This document shows positions 6,575 through 13,498 of a DNA stretch of 16,106 bases, in pieces. Position 1 is the first letter of the stretch; the number at the start of each line of letters is the position of its first letter. The notes under the pieces are model-generated. The model was not told the DNA's origin and made no database searches. It saw only the letters and a program-made list of their open reading frames with translations. Location of the stretch: NCBI GenBank assembly GCA_046155815.1, contig JBJXFY010000366.1, positions 1 through 16,106 of the forward strand, written 5' to 3'. The position numbers and the translations under genes were made by a program. Source of the DNA: JBJXFY01 sp046155815 (GTDB lineage Bacteria; Verrucomicrobiota; Verrucomicrobiia; Limisphaerales; CAIMTB01).

Positions 6575-7752
6575 AGTTTCTCTTTGTCACGCTGGGGCAT
6601 CATCCGCATCCGCCGGGCGGTGCGTGGCGCGTGTCCGCGGACCTCGCGGCGGCGCTGGCGGCGCGCGGGCATGAGGTCGGCGTCGTGACCGGCGACGACA
6701 CCGGGAAGCTGGCCGCCACCGAAGTGGTGGACGGCGTGCGGCTGCACCGCTTCCGTCGGGCGGGCGGAAACTTCGTCACCGGCTGGCTGGCGGACGCGGC
6801 GGCGGCGGGGCGTCTCGTGCGGCAGGCGGCCGGCTCGCCCGGCGAACCGGCGCTGGTGGTGCTGCATCACGCCTACGTGGCGCGTGCGGCGACGGGCAGC
6901 GGCCAGCCGGTGCTGGCGATTTTTCACGGCCCGTGGGCGGAGGAGTTCAAGTCGCAGCGCGGCGCGGACGGCATGTTCAACCGCCTCGTCACGGCGCGGC
7001 TGCGCGCGGAGGAGCGTCGCGGGCTGCGGCAGGCTCGGCGGATCATCGTGCTGAGCCGGCATTTTGCGTCGCTGCTGCCGCGGTGGCATCCCGGCCTGGT
7101 GCCGCCGGTCGAGGTGGTGGACGGCGGGGTGGACCTGCGGCGGTTTGAGCCGGCGGCGGACCGCGGTGCCGTGCGCGCGGAGCTGGGCCTGCGGCCGGAG
7201 GAGAAGCTGTTCCTCGCCGTGCGCCGGCTCGACGCGCGCATGGGCCTCGACGTGCTGGTGGACGCCTTTGCGCGGCTGCCGGCGGAAATTCCCGCGCGAT
7301 TGTGGATTGCGGGCCGCGGGCCGCAGGAGGCGGCGCTGCGTGGACAGGTCGCCGCGCGCGGACTGGCGGAGAGCGCGCGGCTGCTGGGCTTTGTCGAGGA
7401 GGAGAAGCTGCCGCGGCTGTACCAGGCGGCCGATTTCACAGTCATGCCGTCGCTGGAACTGGAAGGCTTTGGGCTGGCGACGGCGGAATCGCTGGCCTGC
7501 GGGACGCCGGTGCTGGGTTCGCGGGCGGCGGCTACGCCCGAGCTGCTCGAGCCCCTCGACCGGCGGCTCCTGTTCGAGGCGGCCTCCGTGGAGGCGCTCG
7601 CGGCGAAGCTGGCGGAGGCGGCGGCCGGCACGGCAGCCTTCCCGGACCGCGCCCGCTGCCGGTCCTATGCGGAGGGGCGCTTCACTTGGGACGCGATGAG
7701 CCGGGCCTGCGAACAGGCGTGGGAGAATCTCGCAGCTCCGCGGCACGCATGA
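6571..7752 (+). CDS. Glycosyltransferase, GT4 family (GT-B fold)
   Basis: The product has 393 residues. The start strand KFLFVTLGHHPHPPGGAWR carries the usual His/Pro/Gly acceptor-domain loop, and LAAALAARGHEVGVVTG is the first helix and strand of GT4 enzymes. The donor domain has VDGGVDLRRF (183-192), VRRLDARMGLDVL (217-229; the common RMG variant in place of RKG), IAGRGP (246-251), and the E-x7-E motif EGFGLATAE (E298, E306), followed by CGTPVLGS. I see no membrane helix, so it is probably a peripheral inner-membrane enzyme. The GTG start overlaps the previous stop and is preceded by GGAGG; the stop overlaps the next ATG (ATGA). Together with the flanking transferases and wecA it probably builds a short lipid-linked oligosaccharide. 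Substrate unknown. Confidence 0.9.
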   Translation: MKFLFVTLGHHPHPPGGAWRVSADLAAALAARGHEVGVVTGDDTGKLAATEVVDGVRLHRFRRAGGNFVTGWLADAAAAGRLVRQAAGSPGEPALVVLHHAYVARAATGSGQPVLAIFHGPWAEEFKSQRGADGMFNRLVTARLRAEERRGLRQARRIIVLSRHFASLLPRWHPGLVPPVEVVDGGVDLRRFEPAADRGAVRAELGLRPEEKLFLAVRRLDARMGLDVLVDAFARLPAEIPARLWIAGRGPQEAALRGQVAARGLAESARLLGFVEEEKLPRLYQAADFTVMPSLELEGFGLATAESLACGTPVLGSRAAATPELLEPLDRRLLFEAASVEALAAKLAEAAAGTAAFPDRARCRSYAEGRFTWDAMSRACEQAWENLAAPRHA

Positions 7753-8876
7753 AAATCCTGCAGCTCGGAAAATTCTATCCGCCGCACAAGGGCGGGATCG
7801 AGACGCTCATCCGGCTGCTGAGCGAGGGCTGCGCGCGCGCCGGCGACGAGGTGGACTGCGTGGTGGCGAACACGGCCCGTCGCACCGTGTTCGAGACGCT
7901 GAACGGCGTGCGCGTCCACCGGCTCGCGAGCCTGGGGTTCGTCGCGTCCACCTCGCTGTGCCCGGCCTATCCGGGGGCCGCGCGGCGGTTCAGACCCGAC
8001 ATCATCGAGGCGCATTTCCCCAATCCGCTGGCCGACCTGGCCGTGCTGCGCGCGCCGCGGAACGTGCCGGTGGTGCTCTATTACCACAGCGACATCATCC
8101 GGCAGGCGGCGGTGATGGGGCTTTACAGGCATCTGCTGAAGCGGCTGCTGGACCGCGCCGACCGCATTCTCGTGGCCACACCGGCGCATCGGGACTACTC
8201 CCCCTGGCTGCCGCGTTGGGCGGACAAGGTGGAGGTGTTGCCTTACGGCATCGCCCTCGCGCGCTACCTGGCCGTGCCCGAGCCCGCGCCAGCCGTGGAG
8301 GCCGCGCGGGCGGCGGCGGCGGGGCGGCCGGTCATCGTCAATGTCGGCCGGCTCGTCGGCTACAAGGGGCAGCGGCATCTGATCGAGGCGATGCGCGACG
8401 TGCCGGGCGTGGCGTGGATCGTCGGCTCCGGCCCGCTCGAGATGGAGCTGAAGGCCACGGCCGCGGCGGCGGGCGTGGCGGACCGCGTGAAGTTCTGGGG
8501 CGAGGTGGACGACGCGCTGCTGCCGGCGCTGCTGCACGCGGCGGACGTCTTCGCGCTGCCCTCGGTCACGCCGAACGAGGGCTTCGCGCTGGTGCAGGTG
8601 GAGGCCATGGCCTGCGGCAAGCCGGTGGTGTGCTGCGACCTGAAGTCCGGCGTTCCGTACGTAAACCGGCACGGAGTCACCGGCCTCGTCGTGCCGCCGG
8701 CAGACTCGGGGGCGTTCGGGGCGGCGCTGCGGAGCATTCTCGGTGACCCGGCGCGGCGCGCGGAGCTGGGCGCGGCGGCGCGGCGGCGCGCGCTGGACGA
8801 ATTCTCCGCGGAAGTCATGGTACGCCGGCACCGGGAGCTTTTCCGCCGGCTGGTGCAGCCGGCGGGTCCGGGATGA
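7749..8876 (+). CDS. Glycosyltransferase, GT4 family (GT-B fold)
   Basis: The product has 375 residues. The N-terminal KILQLGKFYPPHKGGIE (2-18) is typical of GT4 enzymes acting in O-antigen or exopolysaccharide assembly. YYHSDIIRQ (111-119) is a conserved acceptor-domain segment. The donor domain has LPYGI (164-168), VNVGRLVGYKGQ with R201 and K206, VGSGPL (225-230), and the E-x7-E motif EGFALVQVE (E277, E285), followed by CGKPVVCCD and GLVVPP. The ATG at 7749 overlaps the previous stop, and the stop at 8874-8876 overlaps the wecA-like start (ATGA). Its direct coupling to wecA suggests that it acts on the undecaprenyl-linked product of that enzyme; this is inference. A mannosyltransferase is possible but the donor cannot be read. 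Confidence 0.9.
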   Translation: MKILQLGKFYPPHKGGIETLIRLLSEGCARAGDEVDCVVANTARRTVFETLNGVRVHRLASLGFVASTSLCPAYPGAARRFRPDIIEAHFPNPLADLAVLRAPRNVPVVLYYHSDIIRQAAVMGLYRHLLKRLLDRADRILVATPAHRDYSPWLPRWADKVEVLPYGIALARYLAVPEPAPAVEAARAAAAGRPVIVNVGRLVGYKGQRHLIEAMRDVPGVAWIVGSGPLEMELKATAAAAGVADRVKFWGEVDDALLPALLHAADVFALPSVTPNEGFALVQVEAMACGKPVVCCDLKSGVPYVNRHGVTGLVVPPADSGAFGAALRSILGDPARRAELGAAARRRALDEFSAEVMVRRHRELFRRLVQPAGPG

Positions 8877-9943
8877 AGACGTATTTCACCATTTTGCTGC
8901 TGTCGGCGGTCGCTGCGTTCCTGCTCACGCCGCTGGCCCGGCGGCTGGCCTTCCTCATCGGCGCGCTGGACGTGCCGGACGCGCGGAAAATCCACCGTGA
9001 GCCGATGCCGCGGCTGGGCGGCGTCGCGGTGTTCCTCGGGTTCGCGACGCCCTGGTTGCTGCTTTACCTGATCGACAACCAGGTGGCGCAGGTATTCCGG
9101 CAGTACGAGGCGCAGTTCTTTTCGCTGCTCGCCGGCGGGCTGGCGATCCTGCTGGTGGGCGTGGCGGACGACGTGCGGCCGATGCGCGCCTTCCACAAGC
9201 TCATTGCGCAGATCGTGGTGGCGGTCGGCCTGTACCATGCCGGCTTCCGCATCACGGAACTGAGCATCCCCTTCGGCGAGGCGATCCCGCTCGGCCCGCT
9301 GGCACTGCCCGCTTCCGTGCTCTGGATCGTGGCGCTGACCAACGCGGTGAACCTCCTCGACGGCATTGACGGCCTGGTCGCCGGGGTGACGGCCATCATC
9401 GCGCTCTCCCTCGCGCTCATCAACATCCTCGCCGGCAACATTCTCGTCGCGCTGCTCACTTTCAGCCTCGCCGGCGCGGCGCTGGGCTTCCTGCCGTACA
9501 ACTTCTCGCCCGCACGGATCTTTCTCGGCGACAGCGGGAGCCTCTTCGTCGGGCTGATGATGGCGTGCATCGGCACGCTGTCCCTGTTCAAGGCGACCAC
9601 GGCGACCTTCATCCTCGCGCCGCTGGTGCTCTTCGGGCTGCCGCTCTTCGACACGACGGCCGTCATCTTCGGCCGGCTTCGGCGTGGGCAGCACATCTTC
9701 AAGCCGGACAAGACCCACGTGCATCACCGGCTGCTGGAGCTCGGCCTGAACCAGCGGCAGGCCGCCACCCTGCTGTACGTCGTGACCGGCGTGCTCGGCA
9801 TGGCGGCGGTGGTCCTCAGCTGGCGTGCCAACGCGGCAACCTTCGTGGCGGTGCTGGCGCTCACGGGCGCGGCCGTGCTCATCCTAGGCGCATGGACGTG
9901 GCGCATCCGGCGCCTCAACGGCCGCATCGTCCGGCCGACGTGA
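8873..9943 (+). CDS. wecA: Undecaprenyl-phosphate sugar-1-phosphate transferase (WecA/TagO/MraY family)
   Basis: This polytopic membrane enzyme transfers GlcNAc-1-phosphate or a similar sugar phosphate from its UDP form onto undecaprenyl phosphate, the first step of surface-glycan assembly. All family motifs are present in the 356 residues: RKIHREPMPRLGG (38-50), GVADD with D99 and D100, NAVNLLDGIDGL with D163 and D166, RIFLGDSGS with D220, and the cytoplasmic loop KPDKTHVHHRLL with H282, H284 and H285. About ten hydrophobic helices run through the protein. The HVHH motif separates WecA/TagO-type enzymes from MraY. Its ATG overlaps the third glycosyltransferase stop by 4 nt and its own stop overlaps moeA (GTGA). 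Functional family is firm; the exact sugar and the symbol are assigned by analogy. Confidence 0.92.
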   Translation: MKTYFTILLLSAVAAFLLTPLARRLAFLIGALDVPDARKIHREPMPRLGGVAVFLGFATPWLLLYLIDNQVAQVFRQYEAQFFSLLAGGLAILLVGVADDVRPMRAFHKLIAQIVVAVGLYHAGFRITELSIPFGEAIPLGPLALPASVLWIVALTNAVNLLDGIDGLVAGVTAIIALSLALINILAGNILVALLTFSLAGAALGFLPYNFSPARIFLGDSGSLFVGLMMACIGTLSLFKATTATFILAPLVLFGLPLFDTTAVIFGRLRRGQHIFKPDKTHVHHRLLELGLNQRQAATLLYVVTGVLGMAAVVLSWRANAATFVAVLALTGAAVLILGAWTWRIRRLNGRIVRPT

Positions 9944-11139
9944 AGACCCTCGAGGACGCGCAGGCGACGATTCTTGCCGTGGTGCCACGGTGCAGCGTCG
10001 AGATTGTCGCCCTCGGGGCCGCCGGCGGCCGCTACGCAGCGCAGGCCGTCGTCTCGCCGCTGGACCTCCCGGGCTTCGACGCCTCCGCGATGGACGGGTA
10101 CGCGGTGCGCGCGGCGGATACGCAGGGCGCCGCGCCGGACGCGCCGCGGCGGCTGCGCGTCGTGGGGCGGGTGGCGGCTGGCGGATCTGCCGCGGCGTTC
10201 GTGGGCGGGGGCGAGGCCGTGCGCATCTTCACCGGCGCGCCGCTGCCTTCCGGCGCGGACGCCGTGGTGATGCAGGAGGATGCCAGGGATGAGGGCGACG
10301 GTGTGGTCGCGGTGCTGGACGCGGCCCGGCCGTGGGAAAACGTACGCCTCGCCGGGGAGGACATCCGCGCCGGGGCGGAGCTGGTCGGCGCGGGCGAATG
10401 GCTCGGCGCGGGGCGCCTGGGCGCGCTGGCGGCGGCGGGCCTCGCCACCGTCAAAGTGAGCGTCCGGCCGCGCGTGACCATCCTCGCGACCGGCGACGAG
10501 CTGCTGCCGCCCGGCCAGCCGGCGGGGCCAGGCGGCGTTTACGAAAGCAACCGTGTGATGCTCGCCGCGCTGCTACGGGCCGCGGGCGCGGAGGTCACGC
10601 TCGGCCCGATCATTCCCGACGAGCCGGCCGCCACGCGCACGGCGCTCGCGGAGGCGCTGGCCGCCGCCGACGTCGTGGTCACCAGCGGCGGCGTGTCCGT
10701 GGGCGAGGCGGACCACGTCCGGGACGCGTTCACCGCGGCCGGCGGCGCGCTCGAGTTCTGGCGCGTGGCGGTGAAGCCGGGCAAGCCTTTCGCCTGGGGC
10801 CGCTGCGGCGACGCCGTATGGTTCGGCTTGCCGGGCAATCCGGTGTCCGCCGCGGTGACGGCGGTGCTGCTGGTGATGCCGGCGCTGCGCGGCATGCAGG
10901 GCGCGCGTGAGCCGCGGGGCACCCGGTGGACGGGCGTGCTGGGCGAACGGCTGGTGAACAGCGGCGACCGCCGGCACTACCTGCGCATCCGCCGGGGCGC
11001 GGACGGATGCTGGGTTTCCGCCGGGATGCAGGCCTCGCACGGGCTGGCCGCGCTGGCCGCCGCCGAAGGGCTGGTGGACGTGCCGCCGGGCGCCGCGATC
11101 GAGGCGGGCCGGCAGATGGAGATCATCCCACTGCCCTGA
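9940..11139 (+). CDS. moeA: Molybdopterin molybdotransferase (MoeA)
   Basis: MoeA inserts molybdate into adenylylated molybdopterin to form molybdenum cofactor in the cytoplasm. The 399-residue product is close to E. coli MoeA (411). LPGFDASAMDGYAV includes D52, equivalent to the catalytic region of domain III. The beta-barrel segment is VRIFTGAPLPSGADAVV (94-110), and ENVRLAGEDIRAG follows. The MPT-binding domain has TILATGDEL (180-188), VTSGGVSVGEADHV (247-260), VKPGKPFAWG (278-287) and GLPGNPVS (297-304). The C-terminal domain IV ends in EIIPLP. The start is the GTG at 9940, overlapping the wecA-like stop (GTGA); the first residues, KTLEDAQATIL, match the usual MoeA N-terminus. No other molybdenum-cofactor gene is in the window. 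The stop is 4 nt from that of the convergent secreted-protein gene, and no terminator is visible. Confidence 0.95.
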   Translation: MKTLEDAQATILAVVPRCSVEIVALGAAGGRYAAQAVVSPLDLPGFDASAMDGYAVRAADTQGAAPDAPRRLRVVGRVAAGGSAAAFVGGGEAVRIFTGAPLPSGADAVVMQEDARDEGDGVVAVLDAARPWENVRLAGEDIRAGAELVGAGEWLGAGRLGALAAAGLATVKVSVRPRVTILATGDELLPPGQPAGPGGVYESNRVMLAALLRAAGAEVTLGPIIPDEPAATRTALAEALAAADVVVTSGGVSVGEADHVRDAFTAAGGALEFWRVAVKPGKPFAWGRCGDAVWFGLPGNPVSAAVTAVLLVMPALRGMQGAREPRGTRWTGVLGERLVNSGDRRHYLRIRRGADGCWVSAGMQASHGLAALAAAEGLVDVPPGAAIEAGRQMEIIPLP

Positions 11140-11143
11140 CGGC

Positions 11144-12175
11144 TCAGAAGTTGCGCCGCGGCACCTCGAACTTCGGGATCGTCATCGCCGGCCGGTCGCG
11201 CGGCCCAAGGTCAGTCTCCGTCCGGCGCGTGGCGTCCAGGCCGCTCGCCTCGCGGCCGAGATCGGGCAGCGTGGAGGAACGGGGCCGCAGCGCGGACACG
11301 CCCGTACCGCCGAGGAACACATCCTCGCGGGCGCGGGCCGGCCCGTCGTCGGCCAGCGTTCCGGAACGGTCGCCGCGGCGCGGGTTGGCCTGGTTGAGCT
11401 GGGAGTTCAGCCCCGGTGTGGCGGCACCTGTCAGGCTGGGCGCGCCATCCGTGCCCCGGCTGTCGGGATCAAAGGCAGAGGTGTTGAGCATCTTCCGGAA
11501 GTCCAGCATCCGCTGCTCCGAACGCCTCTCCGCGGGGGTCTTGGCAGTGCTCGTCAGCGCACCCAGATCATTCGGTCCCCCATGGCCCAGGATGCCCTGC
11601 TGCCCCTTTTTCTTCTGCTTCTCGAAGAGCGTCTCGCCATCCAGGATGCTGCGCGCACGGGGCGAGAAGTCGTTCGCGGCTTCAAACGGGCGGGCCGTCG
11701 TCCGGTCGCTGGTTCGTGGGGAAAGCGAAGCGTCTGAGTTGTCCCCTCCCGTGGCGTCCCGTGCCGGCGCGCGCGCGTCTGGCTTGCCTGCGCGGGACCT
11801 GTCGAAAAGGTCGTCAATCGCCATCCGTCCGCTGTCGCCGAAGCCGGGGCCGGAGGAGCCGTGTTCGTCTTCAGTCCGGAAATCCTGGAGGGCCCAGTCG
11901 CGGTCGGCCTGCAGCTTTTTCAGCGCGTCCAACTGACCGCGGGTCAGCGTGGGCTGGGCTGCGGCGGGCGCGGAGACGCTGTCGCCGCCCAAGCTGCCAC
12001 CGGAGAGGTCCATATCGCGACGGGCGCCGTCGATGCGTGGGCGTTGCTGGTCCACCTTGTTCACCTTGTCGGTGGGCTTGGAAAAATTGATCCGGTCGCC
12101 GCCTTCCTGCGCCGCGGACGGCCAGACGAGCAGCGCGGTAAGAAGCGCGCGCACCAAGGGGACTGTCTGACGCAT
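11144..12175 (-). CDS. Secreted, low-complexity protein of unknown function
   Basis: I do not recognise this 343-residue protein. Residues 1-23 look like a signal peptide: Arg residues, the hydrophobic core LLTALLVW, then PSAAQ with likely cleavage near 22-23. The mature part is rich in Gly, Asp, Arg, Ser and Pro with no long hydrophobic stretch, so it is probably disordered and periplasmic or exported. Short ordered-looking islands are LTRGQLDALKKLQADRDWAL (77-96), RARSILDGETLFEKQKKKG (173-191), RRSEQRMLDFRKMLN (217-231) and the C-terminal PKFEVPRRNF (334-343). These may be conserved anchor motifs. No lipobox and no catalytic motif are seen. The codon pattern matches the neighbours and the frame runs cleanly between a promoter-like sequence and a stop, so I take it as real. 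It is divergent from trmB and converges on moeA with a 4-nt gap. Confidence 0.78.
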   Translation of the reverse strand: MRQTVPLVRALLTALLVWPSAAQEGGDRINFSKPTDKVNKVDQQRPRIDGARRDMDLSGGSLGGDSVSAPAAAQPTLTRGQLDALKKLQADRDWALQDFRTEDEHGSSGPGFGDSGRMAIDDLFDRSRAGKPDARAPARDATGGDNSDASLSPRTSDRTTARPFEAANDFSPRARSILDGETLFEKQKKKGQQGILGHGGPNDLGALTSTAKTPAERRSEQRMLDFRKMLNTSAFDPDSRGTDGAPSLTGAATPGLNSQLNQANPRRGDRSGTLADDGPARAREDVFLGGTGVSALRPRSSTLPDLGREASGLDATRRTETDLGPRDRPAMTIPKFEVPRRNF

Positions 12176-12180
12176 GGGAG

Positions 12181-12209
12181 TGACTAGCCCGGCCTGCGCC
12201 GGGAGTCAA
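12181..12209 (-). promoter_or_regulatory. Putative promoter of the secreted-protein gene, leaderless geometry
   Basis: On the minus strand, TTGACT (12209-12204) is followed by 17 nt and then TAGTCA (12186-12181). Only 5 nt separate the -10 hexamer from the ATG at 12175, so transcription would begin at or next to the start codon. The 17-nt spacer contains the inverted repeat CCCGGC-GCAG-GCCGGG, a possible operator or chance. No Shine-Dalgarno is possible in a leader this short. Confidence 0.55.
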
Positions 12210-12370
12210 AGGGCGATTCTTTGGGCCGGCAGACCATTCTCCGGGGTCGGCTTCCTGGCGTGGTCCCTGATCTTTCTCGATGGCGTGGTCGGCCTGGGCG
12301 GCAGGCCTGCCTCGGAGAGCGAGGTGGGGGATGAAAAGGTGGATGGAGGAACGGTTCCTTGGCGGCGCGG

Positions 12371-12400
12371 TTTACACCGGTGGTCCAGGTCGTCTAGGCT
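12371..12400 (+). promoter_or_regulatory. Putative promoter of trmB, leaderless geometry
   Basis: TTTACA (12371-12376), 18 nt, then TAGGCT (12395-12400). The GTG start of trmB follows after 5 nt, at 12406. This matches the geometry of the divergent promoter at 12181-12209. The remaining sequence between the two, 12210-12370, shows no gene and no other element that I can support. Confidence 0.5.
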
Positions 12401-12405
12401 GTGGC

Positions 12406-13047
12406 GTGTCGCTCATTGAAGCCGCCGCTCCGTCTGCCGACGCACCGCTGCCGGAAGACGCGCTGCTGCTGCCGCCCGCCATCCTCGAGCGGCTCGACTG
12501 GGCGGCGGTGTTCGGCAACGCGCGGCCGGTCGAGGTCGAGCTGGGCGCGGGCGACGGCTCGTTCCTGCTGGACTGGGCGGCGGCGCATCCGGAGCGGAAT
12601 TTCCTGGGTGTGGAGCGTCTGCTGGGCCGGGTGCGGAAGATTGATCGCAAGGGCCGGCGGCGCGGGCTGACGAACCTGCGGGGTCTGCGCCTCGAGGCGG
12701 CCTACGTGCTGGAGCGGATGGTCCCGCCCGGCACGGCCGCCGCGCTCCACGTCTATTTTCCCGATCCGTGGCCGAAGAATCGTCACCACAAGCGCCGGCT
12801 CGTGAACGCCCGTTTCGTGGAGCTGGCGCACCGCACGCTCGTGCCGGACGGCGTGGCGCATCTGCGGACGGACGATGTGCCGTACTTCGCGCTGATGGAG
12901 GAGGTTTTCGGCGGGTCGCCGCTGTTCCGGCGGGACGCCACGCCACCGGACCTTGCGGGGTGCGTGACGGACTTTGAACGTGGCTTCAACGCGCGCGGCA
13001 TCCCGACGCTGCGGGCGTCGTGGCGGCGGATGGAGCCGCCGTCGTAA
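12406..13047 (+). CDS. trmB: tRNA (guanine-N7)-methyltransferase
   Basis: TrmB uses S-adenosylmethionine to form m7G46 in the tRNA variable loop. From the GTG at 12406 the protein has 213 residues, equal to the short Gram-positive type TrmB. Motif I is EVELGAGDGSFLLDWA (43-58), followed by NFLGVE (65-70). The family signature HVYFPDPWPKNRHHKRR is at 115-131, with the catalytic-type D120 and the tRNA-contacting basic run. Then come LRTDDVPYF (153-161) and the C-terminal TDFERGFNARG with T188 and E191. The frame is open upstream to an ATG at 12280. That extra 42-residue segment lacks family similarity and would place the promoter-like hexamers inside the gene, so I prefer the GTG. The gene converges on the holin-like gene, 36 nt away. 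Confidence 0.94.
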   Translation: MSLIEAAAPSADAPLPEDALLLPPAILERLDWAAVFGNARPVEVELGAGDGSFLLDWAAAHPERNFLGVERLLGRVRKIDRKGRRRGLTNLRGLRLEAAYVLERMVPPGTAAALHVYFPDPWPKNRHHKRRLVNARFVELAHRTLVPDGVAHLRTDDVPYFALMEEVFGGSPLFRRDATPPDLAGCVTDFERGFNARGIPTLRASWRRMEPPS

Positions 13048-13065
13048 GGCGGCGCGGAGTCCATT

Positions 13066-13080
13066 GGCGGGAGAACCGCC
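13066..13080. terminator. Small GC hairpin between convergent trmB and holin-like genes
   Basis: GGCGG (13066-13070), loop GAGAA, CCGCC (13076-13080). It lies in the 36-nt gap between convergent stop codons and could slow transcription from both sides. It has no T-tract on either strand, so a Rho-independent terminator is doubtful. Confidence 0.25.
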
Positions 13081-13083
13081 GGT

Positions 13084-13497
13084 TCACACGTCAATCACCG
13101 GCCCGCCGGGATCACGAGGGGGTGCGGTCCGGTGCGGGGGCTTCGTTCGGGGGCCGACCACGGCGTTCAGCACCAGCGACACGAGCGACATGACGGCCGC
13201 CCCCCACAGCGCGGGCCAGAAGCCGGCGACCTCGAAGCCCTTCACGATGTTGCCGACAAAGTGGAGGAGCAGCGCGTTGATGACCCAGATGAAGAGGCCC
13301 AGCGTGACGAGCACGAGGGGCGCGGTCAGCAGCACGAGCACCGGCCGGACGAAGGCGTTCAGGAGCCCGAGCAGCAGCGCGGCAACCAGCAGGGAGGTCC
13401 ACGAACCGTAGCGGATGCCAGGGACGACGTAGGCGGCCGCCATCACCGCCAGCGCCGTGACGCCCCAGCGGAGGAGAAAGCGGTTGAGGCCGCCCAT
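13084..13497 (-). CDS. Small four-helix membrane protein, phage holin superfamily IV (DUF360-like)
   Basis: The 137-residue product has four hydrophobic segments at roughly 9-25, 33-50, 54-75 and 90-113, followed by a hydrophilic Pro/Arg-rich tail. The central pattern LLNAFVRPVLVLLTAPLVL, then TLGLFIWVINALLLH, is typical of the Mycobacterium-type 4-TMS holin superfamily IV. Those proteins are widespread chromosomal membrane proteins of unknown role, and the name does not prove a lytic function. The ATG at 13497 is 1 nt after the TPR gene stop. AAGGG (13507-13503) lies 5 nt upstream, within the last codons of the TPR gene. That spacing suggests translational coupling and a joint role at the inner membrane. 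No phage gene is nearby. Confidence 0.85.
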   Translation of the reverse strand: MGGLNRFLLRWGVTALAVMAAAYVVPGIRYGSWTSLLVAALLLGLLNAFVRPVLVLLTAPLVLVTLGLFIWVINALLLHFVGNIVKGFEVAGFWPALWGAAVMSLVSLVLNAVVGPRTKPPHRTAPPRDPGGPVIDV

Positions 13498-13498
13498 G

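Noticed and set aside
5971..7746. Long minus-strand open frame opposite the first two glycosyltransferases
   Set aside because: Basic low-complexity translation; the plus strand has intact GT4 motifs over the same bases.
7665..9727. Overlapping minus-strand frames of 388 and 455 codons opposite the third glycosyltransferase and wecA
   Set aside because: Arg/His/Gln-rich antisense artefacts of high G+C codon bias.
9900..9945. Molybdenum-cofactor riboswitch ahead of moeA
   Set aside because: moeA overlaps the wecA-like gene by 4 nt, leaving no leader for a Moco RNA motif, and no such structure is evident.
12280..12405. Upstream extension of trmB to an ATG at 12280
   Set aside because: No TrmB homologue I know has this segment, it contains the promoter-like hexamers, and the GTG at 12406 gives the normal family length.
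13084..13497. Prophage or lysis cassette suggested by the holin-like protein
   Set aside because: No endolysin, spanin, integrase or structural phage gene is nearby. Superfamily IV holin-like proteins are common chromosomal membrane proteins.
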